Positions 7,900 through 17,517 of a DNA stretch of 64,000 nucleotides are shown here, piece after piece. The notes beneath the pieces are model-generated. The model was not told where the DNA came from and made no database searches. It saw only the letters and a list, made by a program, of their open reading frames with translations. The stretch's first letter is position 1. Each line of letters starts with the position of its first letter. Origin of the DNA: an uncultured Draconibacterium sp. Lineage in GTDB: Bacteria; Bacteroidota; Bacteroidia; Bacteroidales; Prolixibacteraceae. The stretch is from NCBI RefSeq assembly GCF_963676815.1, contig NZ_OY781365.1, forward strand, positions 5,738,501 to 5,802,500, in the 5' to 3' direction. A program made the translations under genes and the position numbers.

Positions 7900-10800
7900 T
7901 TAATCCTGCGATGTTAGTAGTTCAAAGGGCTCAAACAAACCGTAATCGTTTATAAAATATTTATTAAACGAAGGTTGATGAGTTGGTGCATAGTTCCAGC
8001 CTTGCGGGCCGTAAATCCACTTTTTATTTTCAGTAAAAAATTCACCAAAAGTATTTTTTAAACTTCCCACAATTCTTACCGTAACTTCATTCTCGCCATC
8101 TTTTAGAAATTGAGTAATGTTTAATTCTTCAGGTGCAAATGCTATAATTCCAACATGGTTATTGTTTACCAATACCTCGGCAACTGTTCCATTCCATTTA
8201 TTTAGTTTCACTTTGAAGTCATTTATTCCTTTTTGAATATTGTATTTTTTAGTGTATGAAACTTTATTGGAATAAAAAATATAACCATCATTTTTCCATG
8301 ATCCCATTTCAGAAAGTTTACCCTTGGTTATTTCAAAGCCAACATCACGAGGTTGAACCTTAAATTCTCCAACAATATAGACTGGCATAACTTCTGCAAA
8401 AATCGACATTCTGGGTGCAGTTAAGGTAATGGTATTTTGTCCGGGTTTTAAATAATTTCCGATTTGATAAATCGGAAAATCCTTTTCAATCCAATATTGT
8501 CCAGTTTCTTTTTCAACAATAGTTCCGTTAATGCTAACCGACCAAAGTTCGGGGCGTTCAACCACCGCTTTCACTCCAGCAAGTGATGAAATATCAACAC
8601 CATCAGCAATTTGAAAATGATAGTATACGTTAAAACCTGTTTCTTCTCCAAATTTGTCGAGGTCAACATAATTCTGTTTATACTGGATTTTATGCTGCCA
8701 GGGATTTCCAAGATCCATCCCATTACCCTTGAAAAGAGACACAAGCGCATCCATAAAATAAGCATCTTTCACCTCTTTTTTTGGTGTTTTCAGGTCGAGG
8801 TATAAAATGGGCAACACATTATCTGTTTCGGGCGAGATACTTGTGTTCCCGTATTTTTCAACTACTTTCCAATTGGATTTTTCGCTCGCCAAGTCAGGTT
8901 CTTTTTCTACTTTTTCGGAAACAAAATACATGGCACTGCCAACGGGTTCCAGAGACACTTCAAAAATAACTTTATCGGCTACCTTGTTTGCGTTCACCAA
9001 ATTGGTTTTTCCACTATTCAAATCCATTATTACCACACTTTTACCCACTGCGGAAACCTTTGCATTTGATTTATTTTGACGGTCGGAGTTCACAAAAAAC
9101 AGCAACTGACCATCATTTAGGATACGGCGCTGATGGAATAATTCTCCCCCATTTTTTTCTTCCTGAATTGAAAAATCTTCTTTAGCAAGCAATTCTCCAG
9201 CAAGTGGTTCATCCATATTTCTGGCACTTAACCACAAATCCGGATGTTTGTTTTCCAGATTTTTTGCTTCATTGCTGATTCGGCCATCAACTCTTGTAAT
9301 TTTATCTGTAAAAGATAGAACTTTGCCACCAGATGCCAGATATTTTTCAAGTAAATCAAAAGTGCTGCGATCAATGTTTTCCATACTTGCCGGTATAACA
9401 ACCAGATCGTACGCCCTTTTTCCTACCACCAGGTTATTATTGTTTATACTCCCTAACGTTTTCAACACCTGTTCTGAGCCAAGATCGTATTCGATGTGTT
9501 TTCTTTCCAGGAGATAAACAAAATATTTAAAATCGTGCTGAATTGAATCAACGGTTGGATGATTTTTTGTTCTTGAAAAATACATCCAGGCAGAAGTATT
9601 GGGCTGTAACACCAAAGTGCTATTTATTTGCTCTCCTGCCGACATGGCCATACTTATGCGTCCGATATAATCGCCCATTTTTTTATAGCTGTTCCACCAA
9701 GGCTCGTGATAAGAAAAGGATGGGGGGTAATCGAATTTGCGTACTCCCTTTAAACTGTAGTACGATAAATGCTGGTTCACAAAGTTTACGCCTAGCACTC
9801 CTTGCCAGTCTACCAGTTGTTTGTATTTTTTGAAGTCCATATCCCAACCGCCACCTCCGTAAGTTTCACTAAGGGTTCTGTTCCGGCCAGCCTGATTTGC
9901 TGTACTTAACAACTCGCGCACGGCACGTGCATTCCCAAATTGACCTCCCTGTCCTTTTGAGGTCAATTCATTCCCTAACATATCGACTCCGGGCTGTTGA
10001 TGCCAGATATAGAATGCTGCTTCATCAAATCCATGCGTAGGTTTTGGCCAACCGTGTTCCCAATAATGACCAGTCCATGCCAAATTATTCTCTTCGCAGT
10101 AAACCGACCAGGGTTTTGCCCAGCGGTCAACAAACATTTCCAAAAGTGTTTCGTGATAGTCGTGGCGGACTTTTTTCCAATCGCCCACTTCCTCTGTTAA
10201 TGCTACCAGGTTTATACGCAAGTCGTAGCCCCATCGCTCTTTAAAAACATCCCATAAATCAGGCGTCCAACGAAAGGCAGTACCCTTGCTCATTGCCGCT
10301 TCAAGGTTTGGTTCGTCGGTAAAAATGCCGGGTAGCGTAGTACCAAAATCTTTCTGATTGTACTTTTCATAGCCCTGCATGGTAACATCCATAAATTTCT
10401 TGGTTACTCCTTTGTACAATAAATCAACATATGTTTTTCCACCATACCAAAACGATTTTGCGGGGAAAGTTCGTTTAAAAACATAGTACTGTCCTTGTTT
10501 CCCTTTCTCTGCTTCCAGGTTGCTTACTTCTTCAAACCTGTCTCCAACTTGTTTTAATACTACCTCAATAGTATCCGAAATTTCAATATTAAAAGCATCC
10601 AACGTTTCAACACTCAACCCTGTACCATGCTGATAAGAATCAGGCATTTGTTCCGGAACATGACCTCCGGCAAAACCCGATGGATAAGAATTTTCATCGT
10701 AAATCCAAACTTTCATTCCTAACTCTTTTCCTTTTTGAACTGTATAATCAAAAAGCTGGTGCCAATCTTCTGAAATATATTCGGTGATTAATCCTGGACG

Positions 10801-11049
10801 GGGATGAACAAAAACACCTCCTATTCCGGCTTTGTTAAATTCTTCCATTTGAAATGAAATACCTTCTTTGGTAATTAAGTCATTCCAATCCCAAAGTGGT
10901 GCACTGCGGTATTCGGAGGGGGGATTTACAAACCAATCTTTTAAAAGAACATAGTTATTAATTTCAGATGAACTTTGTTCAATATCCTTTCTGGACGAAC
11001 AAGCCGCTAATAAGATGCTGAGTAAAATAAGGATGCCAAAGTGTTTCAT
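7900..11049 (-). CDS. GH106-like glycoside hydrolase, lipoprotein, divergent
   Basis: 1049-residue lipoprotein (lipobox LLAAC, Cys17). The N-terminal half resembles the (beta/alpha)8 barrel of GH106 and related clans: an opening FVNPP segment, a WDWND motif, GIGGVFVHPRPGL, MKVWIYDENSYPSGFAGG, and IFTDEPNLEA near residue 243, whose acidic residues are candidates for catalysis. The middle contains a flavodoxin-like segment (VVIPASMENIDRSTFDLLEKY) and the C-terminus two GH2-like beta-sandwich domains (NGTVAEVLVNNNHVG). It is clearly different from the canonical GH106 at 24598, which opens with a PGVYWYFMDGN motif. It sits just after susD in the locus, but a terminator separates them. Activity on a rhamnoside is plausible; another terminal sugar is also possible. 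Confidence 0.75.
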   Translation of the reverse strand: MKHFGILILLSILLAACSSRKDIEQSSSEINNYVLLKDWFVNPPSEYRSAPLWDWNDLITKEGISFQMEEFNKAGIGGVFVHPRPGLITEYISEDWHQLFDYTVQKGKELGMKVWIYDENSYPSGFAGGHVPEQMPDSYQHGTGLSVETLDAFNIEISDTIEVVLKQVGDRFEEVSNLEAEKGKQGQYYVFKRTFPAKSFWYGGKTYVDLLYKGVTKKFMDVTMQGYEKYNQKDFGTTLPGIFTDEPNLEAAMSKGTAFRWTPDLWDVFKERWGYDLRINLVALTEEVGDWKKVRHDYHETLLEMFVDRWAKPWSVYCEENNLAWTGHYWEHGWPKPTHGFDEAAFYIWHQQPGVDMLGNELTSKGQGGQFGNARAVRELLSTANQAGRNRTLSETYGGGGWDMDFKKYKQLVDWQGVLGVNFVNQHLSYYSLKGVRKFDYPPSFSYHEPWWNSYKKMGDYIGRISMAMSAGEQINSTLVLQPNTSAWMYFSRTKNHPTVDSIQHDFKYFVYLLERKHIEYDLGSEQVLKTLGSINNNNLVVGKRAYDLVVIPASMENIDRSTFDLLEKYLASGGKVLSFTDKITRVDGRISNEAKNLENKHPDLWLSARNMDEPLAGELLAKEDFSIQEEKNGGELFHQRRILNDGQLLFFVNSDRQNKSNAKVSAVGKSVVIMDLNSGKTNLVNANKVADKVIFEVSLEPVGSAMYFVSEKVEKEPDLASEKSNWKVVEKYGNTSISPETDNVLPILYLDLKTPKKEVKDAYFMDALVSLFKGNGMDLGNPWQHKIQYKQNYVDLDKFGEETGFNVYYHFQIADGVDISSLAGVKAVVERPELWSVSINGTIVEKETGQYWIEKDFPIYQIGNYLKPGQNTITLTAPRMSIFAEVMPVYIVGEFKVQPRDVGFEITKGKLSEMGSWKNDGYIFYSNKVSYTKKYNIQKGINDFKVKLNKWNGTVAEVLVNNNHVGIIAFAPEELNITQFLKDGENEVTVRIVGSLKNTFGEFFTENKKWIYGPQGWNYAPTHQPSFNKYFINDYGLFEPFELLTSQD

Positions 11050-11190
11050 TTTAGTTGGTTTAAATTAAGATTATTCAGCCTGGTTTTACGTTCTTAATCT
11101 ATTGCATTATGCACGGTTCGGTTTTAGTCATTATCAGGTGTTCCAAATCAAAGATGCTGCTTTTATCTTGTGTTGTAAATATAACTACTT

Positions 11191-11243
11191 AAAAGAAAAA
11201 AGGCCTGATTACCAACGTCTTAAAACAGCGATTGGAATCAGGC
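11191..11243 (-). terminator. Terminator after susD
   Basis: On the minus strand GCCTGATT pairs with AATCAGGC, extended by CCAA/TTGG with a bulged base, and is followed by a T-rich run (the plus strand shows AAAAGAAAAAA at 11191-11201). It separates susD from the GH106-like gene. Confidence 0.7.
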
Positions 11244-11261
11244 TTTTAAAAATCTATTTAA

Positions 11262-12758
11262 TTAATAACCATCATTTTGAGTCAAATTCTTATTGATTAA
11301 CCTTTCGGCTTCTGGAATTGGAAACAATGCCTCAAAAGCTTCAAATTTATAATCACCAGGAGTAAAAGGCACTCCCCCTCGGTCAGTCGTTGGATTAGCC
11401 CTTTCAACTTCACCATGTGCATTCATGAACACAGCCAACTCCGTTGGGCTCATGGTTCGTTTCAAATCGTACCAGCGATGGTTTTCAAACGCTAATTCAA
11501 TTCTTCTTTCCTTGAACACTGCTGTTCGGAAAGACTCTTTATCGAGCCCACTTAAAGGAGAAAGCCCCGCTCTGGCACGTAATGAATTTACATATCCATA
11601 AATTTCGGTGGTGGGACCTGACTCTTCATTTATTGCTTCTGCCAACATCAACAACACATCGGCATAACGTAATACCGGCCAGTTTGCTCCGGGACGACCT
11701 AAAATTGTATGCGGCTGTAAGTACTTAGTTACGTATGGAACAGGAACCCATTCCCCTTCGTTACTGGTATACCCTTCTTTTAATGAAGCGTCTTTTCGTA
11801 AATCGCCATCTTCGTATGCTCCCATTATGTCGAGAGTAGGAACATTCCAACCACCACCACTGGTATTGGGAAAAGGAATAACAGCTCCATAGGAGTCTCT
11901 TGGATAAAAGCTATAGGTAAAACCACTCCATTCGCCCACATCGGTATCAGCCTGAAATTGAACTTCAAATATCGATTCAATACTATTTTCGTGTGCACCG
12001 TCCCATAAATCGGCATAATTATCAAGGATATCGTAGCCTAAAGATTTTACCTGATTTAATGTAGTAACGGCATCGCCATATTTTTTCTGAGTAAGGTACA
12101 CTTTCCCCAATAAAGCCAAGGCGGCACCTTTGGTTGCCTGCCCCGCCAATGCTTGTGTTGCAGGCAAAGCAGCAGCAGCCGAACTTAGATCACTTTCAAT
12201 AAATGTATAAACTTCAGAAACCGTAGAACGCGAATAAGTATAGGCCTCTGTTGGAGATGCTATTGGTTCGGTAACAATAATAACATCGCCATAGCACTGC
12301 ACAAGCTGAAAATAGTAATAGGCACGCATAAACCTTAACTGCCCCTCAAAATTTGCTTTTGCAGTTTCATCAATGTCGGCACTTTTAAGCTTATCTAAGG
12401 TGATATTAATATTGCTTAGTCCAGCATACAGCTCATTATACCACTGGGTAATGACCCCGGTATTTGAAACATATTGCCAATATTCAATGGCTTCATAGTT
12501 TGGCGCATGTCCTCTCATTATAGGATCAAAATGCAAGGTTGTATTATCAGAGATGTATTCTGTGAGCCAGAATTGTAATGCAATAATCTCTTGCAGACCA
12601 TCATACACCCCATTAACAGCTTGTTCAAATTGTTTTTCGGTTTGAAAAAATGTACCCTCGGCGAGTTGAGTTGGATCATATTTTTCCAAAAATTCATCTC
12701 CGCAAGACACAAATGTCAACCCTAATGCTATGCTTATTACTTTTAATATATTTTTCAT
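11262..12758 (-). CDS. susD: SusD/RagB family outer-membrane glycan-binding lipoprotein
   Basis: 498-residue protein with lipobox TFVSC (Cys19) and the conserved DEFLEKYDPTQL start of SusD-like proteins, TPR-like helices in the first half (LRFMRAYYYFQLVQCYGDV is the classic SusD block), PVLRYADVLLMLAEAINE, and a C-terminal region with RRIELAFENHRWYDLKR. SusD proteins lie on the cell surface and form a lid over the SusC transporter, capturing oligosaccharides. The gene begins 21 bp after susC, as usual for the pair. Only one such pair is present, so this locus probably imports one major glycan type. Confidence 0.96.
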   Translation of the reverse strand: MKNILKVISIALGLTFVSCGDEFLEKYDPTQLAEGTFFQTEKQFEQAVNGVYDGLQEIIALQFWLTEYISDNTTLHFDPIMRGHAPNYEAIEYWQYVSNTGVITQWYNELYAGLSNINITLDKLKSADIDETAKANFEGQLRFMRAYYYFQLVQCYGDVIIVTEPIASPTEAYTYSRSTVSEVYTFIESDLSSAAAALPATQALAGQATKGAALALLGKVYLTQKKYGDAVTTLNQVKSLGYDILDNYADLWDGAHENSIESIFEVQFQADTDVGEWSGFTYSFYPRDSYGAVIPFPNTSGGGWNVPTLDIMGAYEDGDLRKDASLKEGYTSNEGEWVPVPYVTKYLQPHTILGRPGANWPVLRYADVLLMLAEAINEESGPTTEIYGYVNSLRARAGLSPLSGLDKESFRTAVFKERRIELAFENHRWYDLKRTMSPTELAVFMNAHGEVERANPTTDRGGVPFTPGDYKFEAFEALFPIPEAERLINKNLTQNDGY

Positions 12759-12779
12759 TTTTTCGTTCTATTAAGGTTA

Positions 12780-15700
12780 TTAAAATTTAATATTTGCTCC
12801 TATTGAAATTGTTCTTGGCACGGGATAGGCTTCATCATCCCGATTAGGTTGCAAATCTCCTGCATCACTTGTTTCCGGATTGCTTCCTGGATATTTGGTA
12901 ATTAAGAAGAGATTATCGGCATTAATATAAAAACGCGTTTCTTTTAAAACACCAGAGTTTTTAGGGAGTGTATAACCAAGAGTTACTGTTTTCACCCACA
13001 TATGACTGGCATCCATTATGTAGCGCGAATTAGACTCTCTTTCCCACTTCCAAGTATTTGATGTTGGGATAACTCCGTTACCCGGCTGCTCTGCTGAACG
13101 AAATCGATCGGTAGATGCTGCTTGCAAAAGATTGAAGACACCATCCATGTTTAAGGTAGTTTTTTCAATTTGTCTTGACATATCATAATTTTGCATACCG
13201 CTAAACAATATATTTAAATCGAATCGCTTATAATCTGCGCCTAAGGTTAAGGCCCATACAAAAGCTGGATGAGGATTTCCAATTTCAACCATATCATCAT
13301 TTGAATAATCAATTATTCCATTGCCATTCCCGTCGAAATATTTATAAACTCCAGGCACAGCACCATCTTGTGCTGGTGAGTTTGCAATCTCTTCATCGGT
13401 TTGGAACATACCGAGAACTTTAAAACCAGTAAACATAGAAACGGGCCTTCCTATTACAGAACGATATCTTTGGTTATAGAAACCACCAGACCACAATTCA
13501 TTCACATCTTCGTTAATTTCCAATACTTTATTCCGATTGAAAGAAATATTAAAATTACCATGTACGCTAAAATCATTTGTCACTTTTGTTTTATAGTCCA
13601 GTGCTAATTCAAGACCTTTATTCTGAACTTTACCAACGTTGGTGAAAGTACTTGTGAATCCTGTTATCACAGGAATACTTACCGGCAACAACATATTATT
13701 AGTAATCTTTTTATAAACCTCAGCTGTAAAAATCATTTTGTTATCGAGCAATGATAAATCCAAACCAATATCTAACTGGTTTGATTCTTCCCAGCCAATA
13801 TTTTTGTTGGCAAATGAATTTAAAACAACTCCAGGAGCATATTGATTCCCCATAATATAACCTGCTGGTGCCAAACTTGCAGAATTTTTATATTCGCCAA
13901 TGGCATTATTTCCTGTAATACCGTAGCTTCCCCTTAATTTAAGATCGTTAATCCACGAAACATCTTCCATGAATGATTCTTGCGAGACTCTCCAACCAAG
14001 AGAAACAGCAGGGAAATTACCCCATTTACTATTCTCCCCAAAACGCGAGCTCCCTTCTCTTCGATAGGACGCAGATACCAAATATTTATTTTGGTAATCA
14101 TAGTCCAAGCGGGCAAAATAAGCCAACATGCTCCAACTCGATTCAGTCGATGACACAGAGGTTGTTTCTCCTTCTTGCAAAAACCGAATTTGATCATTAG
14201 GAAATTTTACGGCATTACCAGCAATTCCTCTGGCAGTAAACTCCTGTGCACTATACCCAATTAGCGCATTAAAAGAGTGATCTTCTACTACTTTTGCATA
14301 ACTCAAAAGCTGATCGGCTGCAATATTAATAAATTCATTATACCCTTCATTTAATACTGCATTCTGTGCTGGAGGTTTATTCCAGGGCGTACCGGCAAGG
14401 GTTGAAGGTCGGAAATCATTCATGCGTTCGTTGCTTAATGAGGCATTAAATGATGACTTAAATTTAAAATCCTTTAAAAAGGACATTTCAACAAAGCCAT
14501 TGGTTTTAAAAGTATTGGTAAATCTTTCCCGCTTATGTTCTTTTAGTTCCATCACAGGATTTGCAGTTCCAAAAGTGCCATCCTCCCCTCCAATATAAGG
14601 GTTAAATGTACCATCCTCATTGTATACAGGAAATCTTGGGTCGGCCCATAATGCTTTTCCCGCTGCATCATTTCTATTTCGAATATTTGTATAGCTTTCT
14701 TCGGTACGCGAACCTACCAAATTTAAGCCCATTGTGATGTGTTCATTAAATTCTCCCAACACATTTGCACGCACATTAAATCGCTCGAATCCGGTATATT
14801 TAAGGGCACCTTCCTGGTTTAAATAACTAGCAGAAACTAATGATTTTATTTTGCCGGTACCAGATGACAGCGTAAGGTTATAATTTTGAACAGGTGCATT
14901 ATCATTCAAGACTTCGTCTAACCAGTTTGTTGAGTATGCTGTTTGTTCAGGATATCTGAGACCTTCCGGCACTTCTTCCAATGCAGGCTCCCTGCCTTCG
15001 AAGTAGCGTATTTTATCCATGAAACGATCTTTCAGGAATGTAGCAAACTCAACTCCATTCATCATTTCAATCCTTCTACTATCAGGTAAGTTTTGAAAAC
15101 CATAGCTTGCTATTGCTGTTAAAGACACTTCTCCCTTTTTGGCATTTTTTGTTTTAATCAATACAACTCCGTTTGACCCTCTTGCTCCATAGATAGCAGT
15201 TGAAGCGGCATCCTTTAATATCGAAATACTCTCGATATCATTCGGATTAAGGTCCTGACCAACTGATGTACCAACAGCAAAACCATCGACTACATAAAGC
15301 GGTGAACTACCTGCTCCTAATGATCCAACTCCACGAATTACAACATTCATCTCTTCTCCAGGTCTTCCTGATGTTTGTTTAACAACTACACCCGCAGCCT
15401 GTCCTTGCAACATTCTGGATGCATTTGAGGATGGTCTATCTTTCAAGTTTTCAACATCAACCACTGAGATTGCAGATGTAATGTCGCTCTTTCTTTTTGT
15501 GCCATAACCAATTGCTACAACCTCTTCCAGCCCAATAGCATCAACTGTCATGGTTACATCAATTGTAGTTTGTGTCCCAACTGCAATTTCCTTCGATTGC
15601 ATACCTACAAATGAATAAACAAGGATAGCCTCTTCAGAGATGTTCGGGATGGAATAGTTACCGTCTATATTAGTAACTGTCCCGTTTGTTGTTCCTTTAA

Positions 15701-15932
15701 TGATTACTGTTACGCCGGGTAGTGGTTGCCCCGTGTCATCGCTTACTGTTCCGCTCACTGATTTTTGTTGTTGAGAAACAGATTTTGAATTAGTGTTGCT
15801 ATCCAAATAGCCACCAGAAGCTAAGGAAACCATACTCATCATCATTAAAATAAGTAAAGTCTTCGTTACCTTAATTGTTTTGACCCATAGAACACTTTGG
15901 TTCCATGAAAAAAAGTTTTTCTTTTGTTTCAT
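12780..15932 (-). CDS. susC: SusC/RagA family TonB-dependent outer-membrane transporter
   Basis: 1050-residue TonB-dependent receptor. After an N-terminal signal region comes a carboxypeptidase-regulatory-like domain (about residues 58-135; VSGTVSDDTGQPLPGVTVII and VYSFVGMQ), a TonB-box-like LEEVVAIGYG, the plug (MLQGQAAGVVV, RGVGSLGAGSSPLYVVDGFA, NPNDIESISILKDAASTAIY) and the 22-strand barrel ending in ISIGANIKF. SusC imports oligosaccharides across the outer membrane with energy from TonB-ExbBD. There is no N-terminal sigma-regulator (STN) domain and no anti-sigma gene nearby, so regulation probably rests on the AraC regulators. It lies 172 bp downstream of the isomerase gene, with a candidate antisense RNA in the gap. 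Confidence 0.96.
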   Translation of the reverse strand: MKQKKNFFSWNQSVLWVKTIKVTKTLLILMMMSMVSLASGGYLDSNTNSKSVSQQQKSVSGTVSDDTGQPLPGVTVIIKGTTNGTVTNIDGNYSIPNISEEAILVYSFVGMQSKEIAVGTQTTIDVTMTVDAIGLEEVVAIGYGTKRKSDITSAISVVDVENLKDRPSSNASRMLQGQAAGVVVKQTSGRPGEEMNVVIRGVGSLGAGSSPLYVVDGFAVGTSVGQDLNPNDIESISILKDAASTAIYGARGSNGVVLIKTKNAKKGEVSLTAIASYGFQNLPDSRRIEMMNGVEFATFLKDRFMDKIRYFEGREPALEEVPEGLRYPEQTAYSTNWLDEVLNDNAPVQNYNLTLSSGTGKIKSLVSASYLNQEGALKYTGFERFNVRANVLGEFNEHITMGLNLVGSRTEESYTNIRNRNDAAGKALWADPRFPVYNEDGTFNPYIGGEDGTFGTANPVMELKEHKRERFTNTFKTNGFVEMSFLKDFKFKSSFNASLSNERMNDFRPSTLAGTPWNKPPAQNAVLNEGYNEFINIAADQLLSYAKVVEDHSFNALIGYSAQEFTARGIAGNAVKFPNDQIRFLQEGETTSVSSTESSWSMLAYFARLDYDYQNKYLVSASYRREGSSRFGENSKWGNFPAVSLGWRVSQESFMEDVSWINDLKLRGSYGITGNNAIGEYKNSASLAPAGYIMGNQYAPGVVLNSFANKNIGWEESNQLDIGLDLSLLDNKMIFTAEVYKKITNNMLLPVSIPVITGFTSTFTNVGKVQNKGLELALDYKTKVTNDFSVHGNFNISFNRNKVLEINEDVNELWSGGFYNQRYRSVIGRPVSMFTGFKVLGMFQTDEEIANSPAQDGAVPGVYKYFDGNGNGIIDYSNDDMVEIGNPHPAFVWALTLGADYKRFDLNILFSGMQNYDMSRQIEKTTLNMDGVFNLLQAASTDRFRSAEQPGNGVIPTSNTWKWERESNSRYIMDASHMWVKTVTLGYTLPKNSGVLKETRFYINADNLFLITKYPGSNPETSDAGDLQPNRDDEAYPVPRTISIGANIKF
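15896..15926 (+). promoter_or_regulatory. Candidate plus-strand promoter opposite the susC 5' end
   Basis: TTTG at 15896-15899 and TTCTTTTG at 15919-15926 are 19 bp apart, close to the Bacteroidota -33/-7 arrangement; the -7 box has one mismatch (T for A). It would start a transcript near 15933, antisense to the susC leader. Confidence 0.35.
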
Positions 15933-16012
15933 AAGATTAGAATTGAATTAAAATTTCATGTTTTAGTCTCGATTCGATTTGGAGGAAGTGGTAGGACACT
16001 TCCTCTTTTTTT
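15933..16012 (+). ncRNA. Candidate cis-antisense small RNA opposite the susC leader
   Basis: About 80 nt between a promoter-like pair (15896-15926) and a strong plus-strand hairpin plus T-run (15982-16012). There is no plus-strand gene for this terminator to serve, and the stretch lies directly opposite the susC 5' untranslated region, ending next to the susC start codon. Antisense RNAs of this layout (DonS in Bacteroides fragilis) are known to repress PUL transporters. The hairpin is clear in the sequence; transcription is inference. Confidence 0.45.
15982..16012 (+). terminator. Strong hairpin and T-run on the plus strand within the susC leader
   Basis: GAGGAAGTG and CACTTCCTC are perfect 9-bp arms around a 6-nt loop and are followed directly by seven T residues on the plus strand. 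On the minus strand the T-run is on the wrong side, so it is not a terminator for the isomerase-susC message, though the hairpin would still form in that mRNA. Confidence 0.75.
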
Positions 16013-16104
16013 AAAGTTTTATATCATAAGCTGTTTTTATCAGATAATTTTGTTTATTCATAATGAACAGGAATTCTTAATTGAATTCTCATTCTCACTT
16101 TGCC

Positions 16105-17517
16105 TCAGCAAATCTTCACTACTTTTACCTTCATTAAGTGCCCCAACTTTTCAATCTTATCGGCAATATGTCCAACACCAATAGCACAATGGTGGGCAGG
16201 CCCTTGTTTCGACCACTGATTCATAAATTCTTTGGCTCTAATAGAAAATCGGTAGCGACTGTTTGTATTTCCAATTTGCAGAATGGGGCCTTCTACCGAC
16301 TCGCCTTCGGCAACCAGTAAGAATACCTCATCCTTCCCTTCAACAACCGAAAGAATAGTTACAGGACCATGTTTTACAGTCATTTGTATGGATAGCCCTT
16401 TCCCTGGCTTGCCATGATAAATGGGGAGTGGCACCAACTGAACATTTCCTTCGGCAATGGCAAAGTGTGCAGGACCGTCGTGCCCTAACATTACAATATC
16501 GTCGTTAAAATCCATTGCATAGAATTCGGAGAAAGAACCTCCAACACCAAAGGAGTCCATAATTTTCATGGCTTGTGCATTTTTTACTTCGCACTCGCCG
16601 GCAACCGGAATATTTTTACCTGTAAGCAAAGTATTTCCGGCAATAACAGAAGTTACAATATTTTCGTAATCGTTTCCGGATTCGCCTTCGTAATAGTAAG
16701 CCATTGAACCCAATTTGTGAGCCTCAACCAATTTATCCAATGCCACAGAAGTTCGGGCAGCCCGTTCAATTTCTTCCTGTTCGCAAGCGTCAACCACTTC
16801 AAAATTGGTGTGGAATTCTTTAATCTTCACGTCCACCTCGACATCTGTAGCTTCATCGCGATATTTTTTAACCTCACACATTTCCACCAACTCAATATGA
16901 GTTCCGAAGGCCGCAGCCTGTTTAGTGAGATCGGTATAAACATCGAGCATTCCACAGTAGTAATGCCCCAATACCCCTAAACGATTGGTACGCATAGTTT
17001 TGGCAACATTGGCGGCTTCAATCCAGGCTTGCATCTCATCCCAAACTGCTTGTTCACCCAAATAGCCGGTAATAAACTCGTAACCAATTCCGGCACGGTT
17101 AAACACATTGGCTATTTCGGGCACCGAGCAAGCCTGGCAATGTGCTAACCATTCGCCTGTCATTACTCCGCGGTCGCCCAGCTTATTGAACTTTTCGTAA
17201 TCAATTGCGGCAACAGGCTGAATATTCAGCATAATAATTGGACATTTTAACTTTTGAGCCACCGGCAAAACAGTGGACGACAAAGCATAAGTTGAAATGT
17301 ACAAAAATACAATATCTACATCGTTCGTTTTCAGGAAATCTCCTGCTTCTCTTGCTTTTTCGGGCGAATCTACCAAACCGGCGTCAACTACTTCGGCACC
17401 AAATTCTTCTACTTTATCGGCAAGTTGTTTTTGATAGCCTTTTAACCTGTCTAACAATCCGTCAAACTGATCCCAATAAGTATCTAATCCGATACCAAAC
17501 AATCCTATTTTAGTCAT
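16105..17517 (-). CDS. AraA/FucI-fold sugar isomerase
   Basis: 470-residue protein related to L-arabinose and L-fucose isomerases, which interconvert aldoses and ketoses with a divalent metal (usually Mn2+). Candidate metal ligands are in the expected order: a Glu in YYYEGESGNDY (277/279), one in AGECEVKNA (308/310), a His in MLGHDGPAH (346/351) and a C-terminal His in AHHCAIGVGH (442/443). No signal peptide, so cytoplasmic. It begins the isomerase-susC-susD unit, implying that it processes a sugar imported through SusC. It is shorter than AraA (about 500 residues) and FucI (about 590). It need not act on arabinose: a rhamnose-, fucose- or xylose-related substrate is possible, and dedicated rhaA/rhaB/rhaD genes are missing here. 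Confidence 0.85.
   Translation of the reverse strand: MTKIGLFGIGLDTYWDQFDGLLDRLKGYQKQLADKVEEFGAEVVDAGLVDSPEKAREAGDFLKTNDVDIVFLYISTYALSSTVLPVAQKLKCPIIMLNIQPVAAIDYEKFNKLGDRGVMTGEWLAHCQACSVPEIANVFNRAGIGYEFITGYLGEQAVWDEMQAWIEAANVAKTMRTNRLGVLGHYYCGMLDVYTDLTKQAAAFGTHIELVEMCEVKKYRDEATDVEVDVKIKEFHTNFEVVDACEQEEIERAARTSVALDKLVEAHKLGSMAYYYEGESGNDYENIVTSVIAGNTLLTGKNIPVAGECEVKNAQAMKIMDSFGVGGSFSEFYAMDFNDDIVMLGHDGPAHFAIAEGNVQLVPLPIYHGKPGKGLSIQMTVKHGPVTILSVVEGKDEVFLLVAEGESVEGPILQIGNTNSRYRFSIRAKEFMNQWSKQGPAHHCAIGVGHIADKIEKLGHLMKVKVVKIC

Noticed and set aside
15982..16012. Terminator for the isomerase gene
   Set aside because: The T-run lies on the wrong side for a minus-strand transcript; the hairpin fits plus-strand termination.
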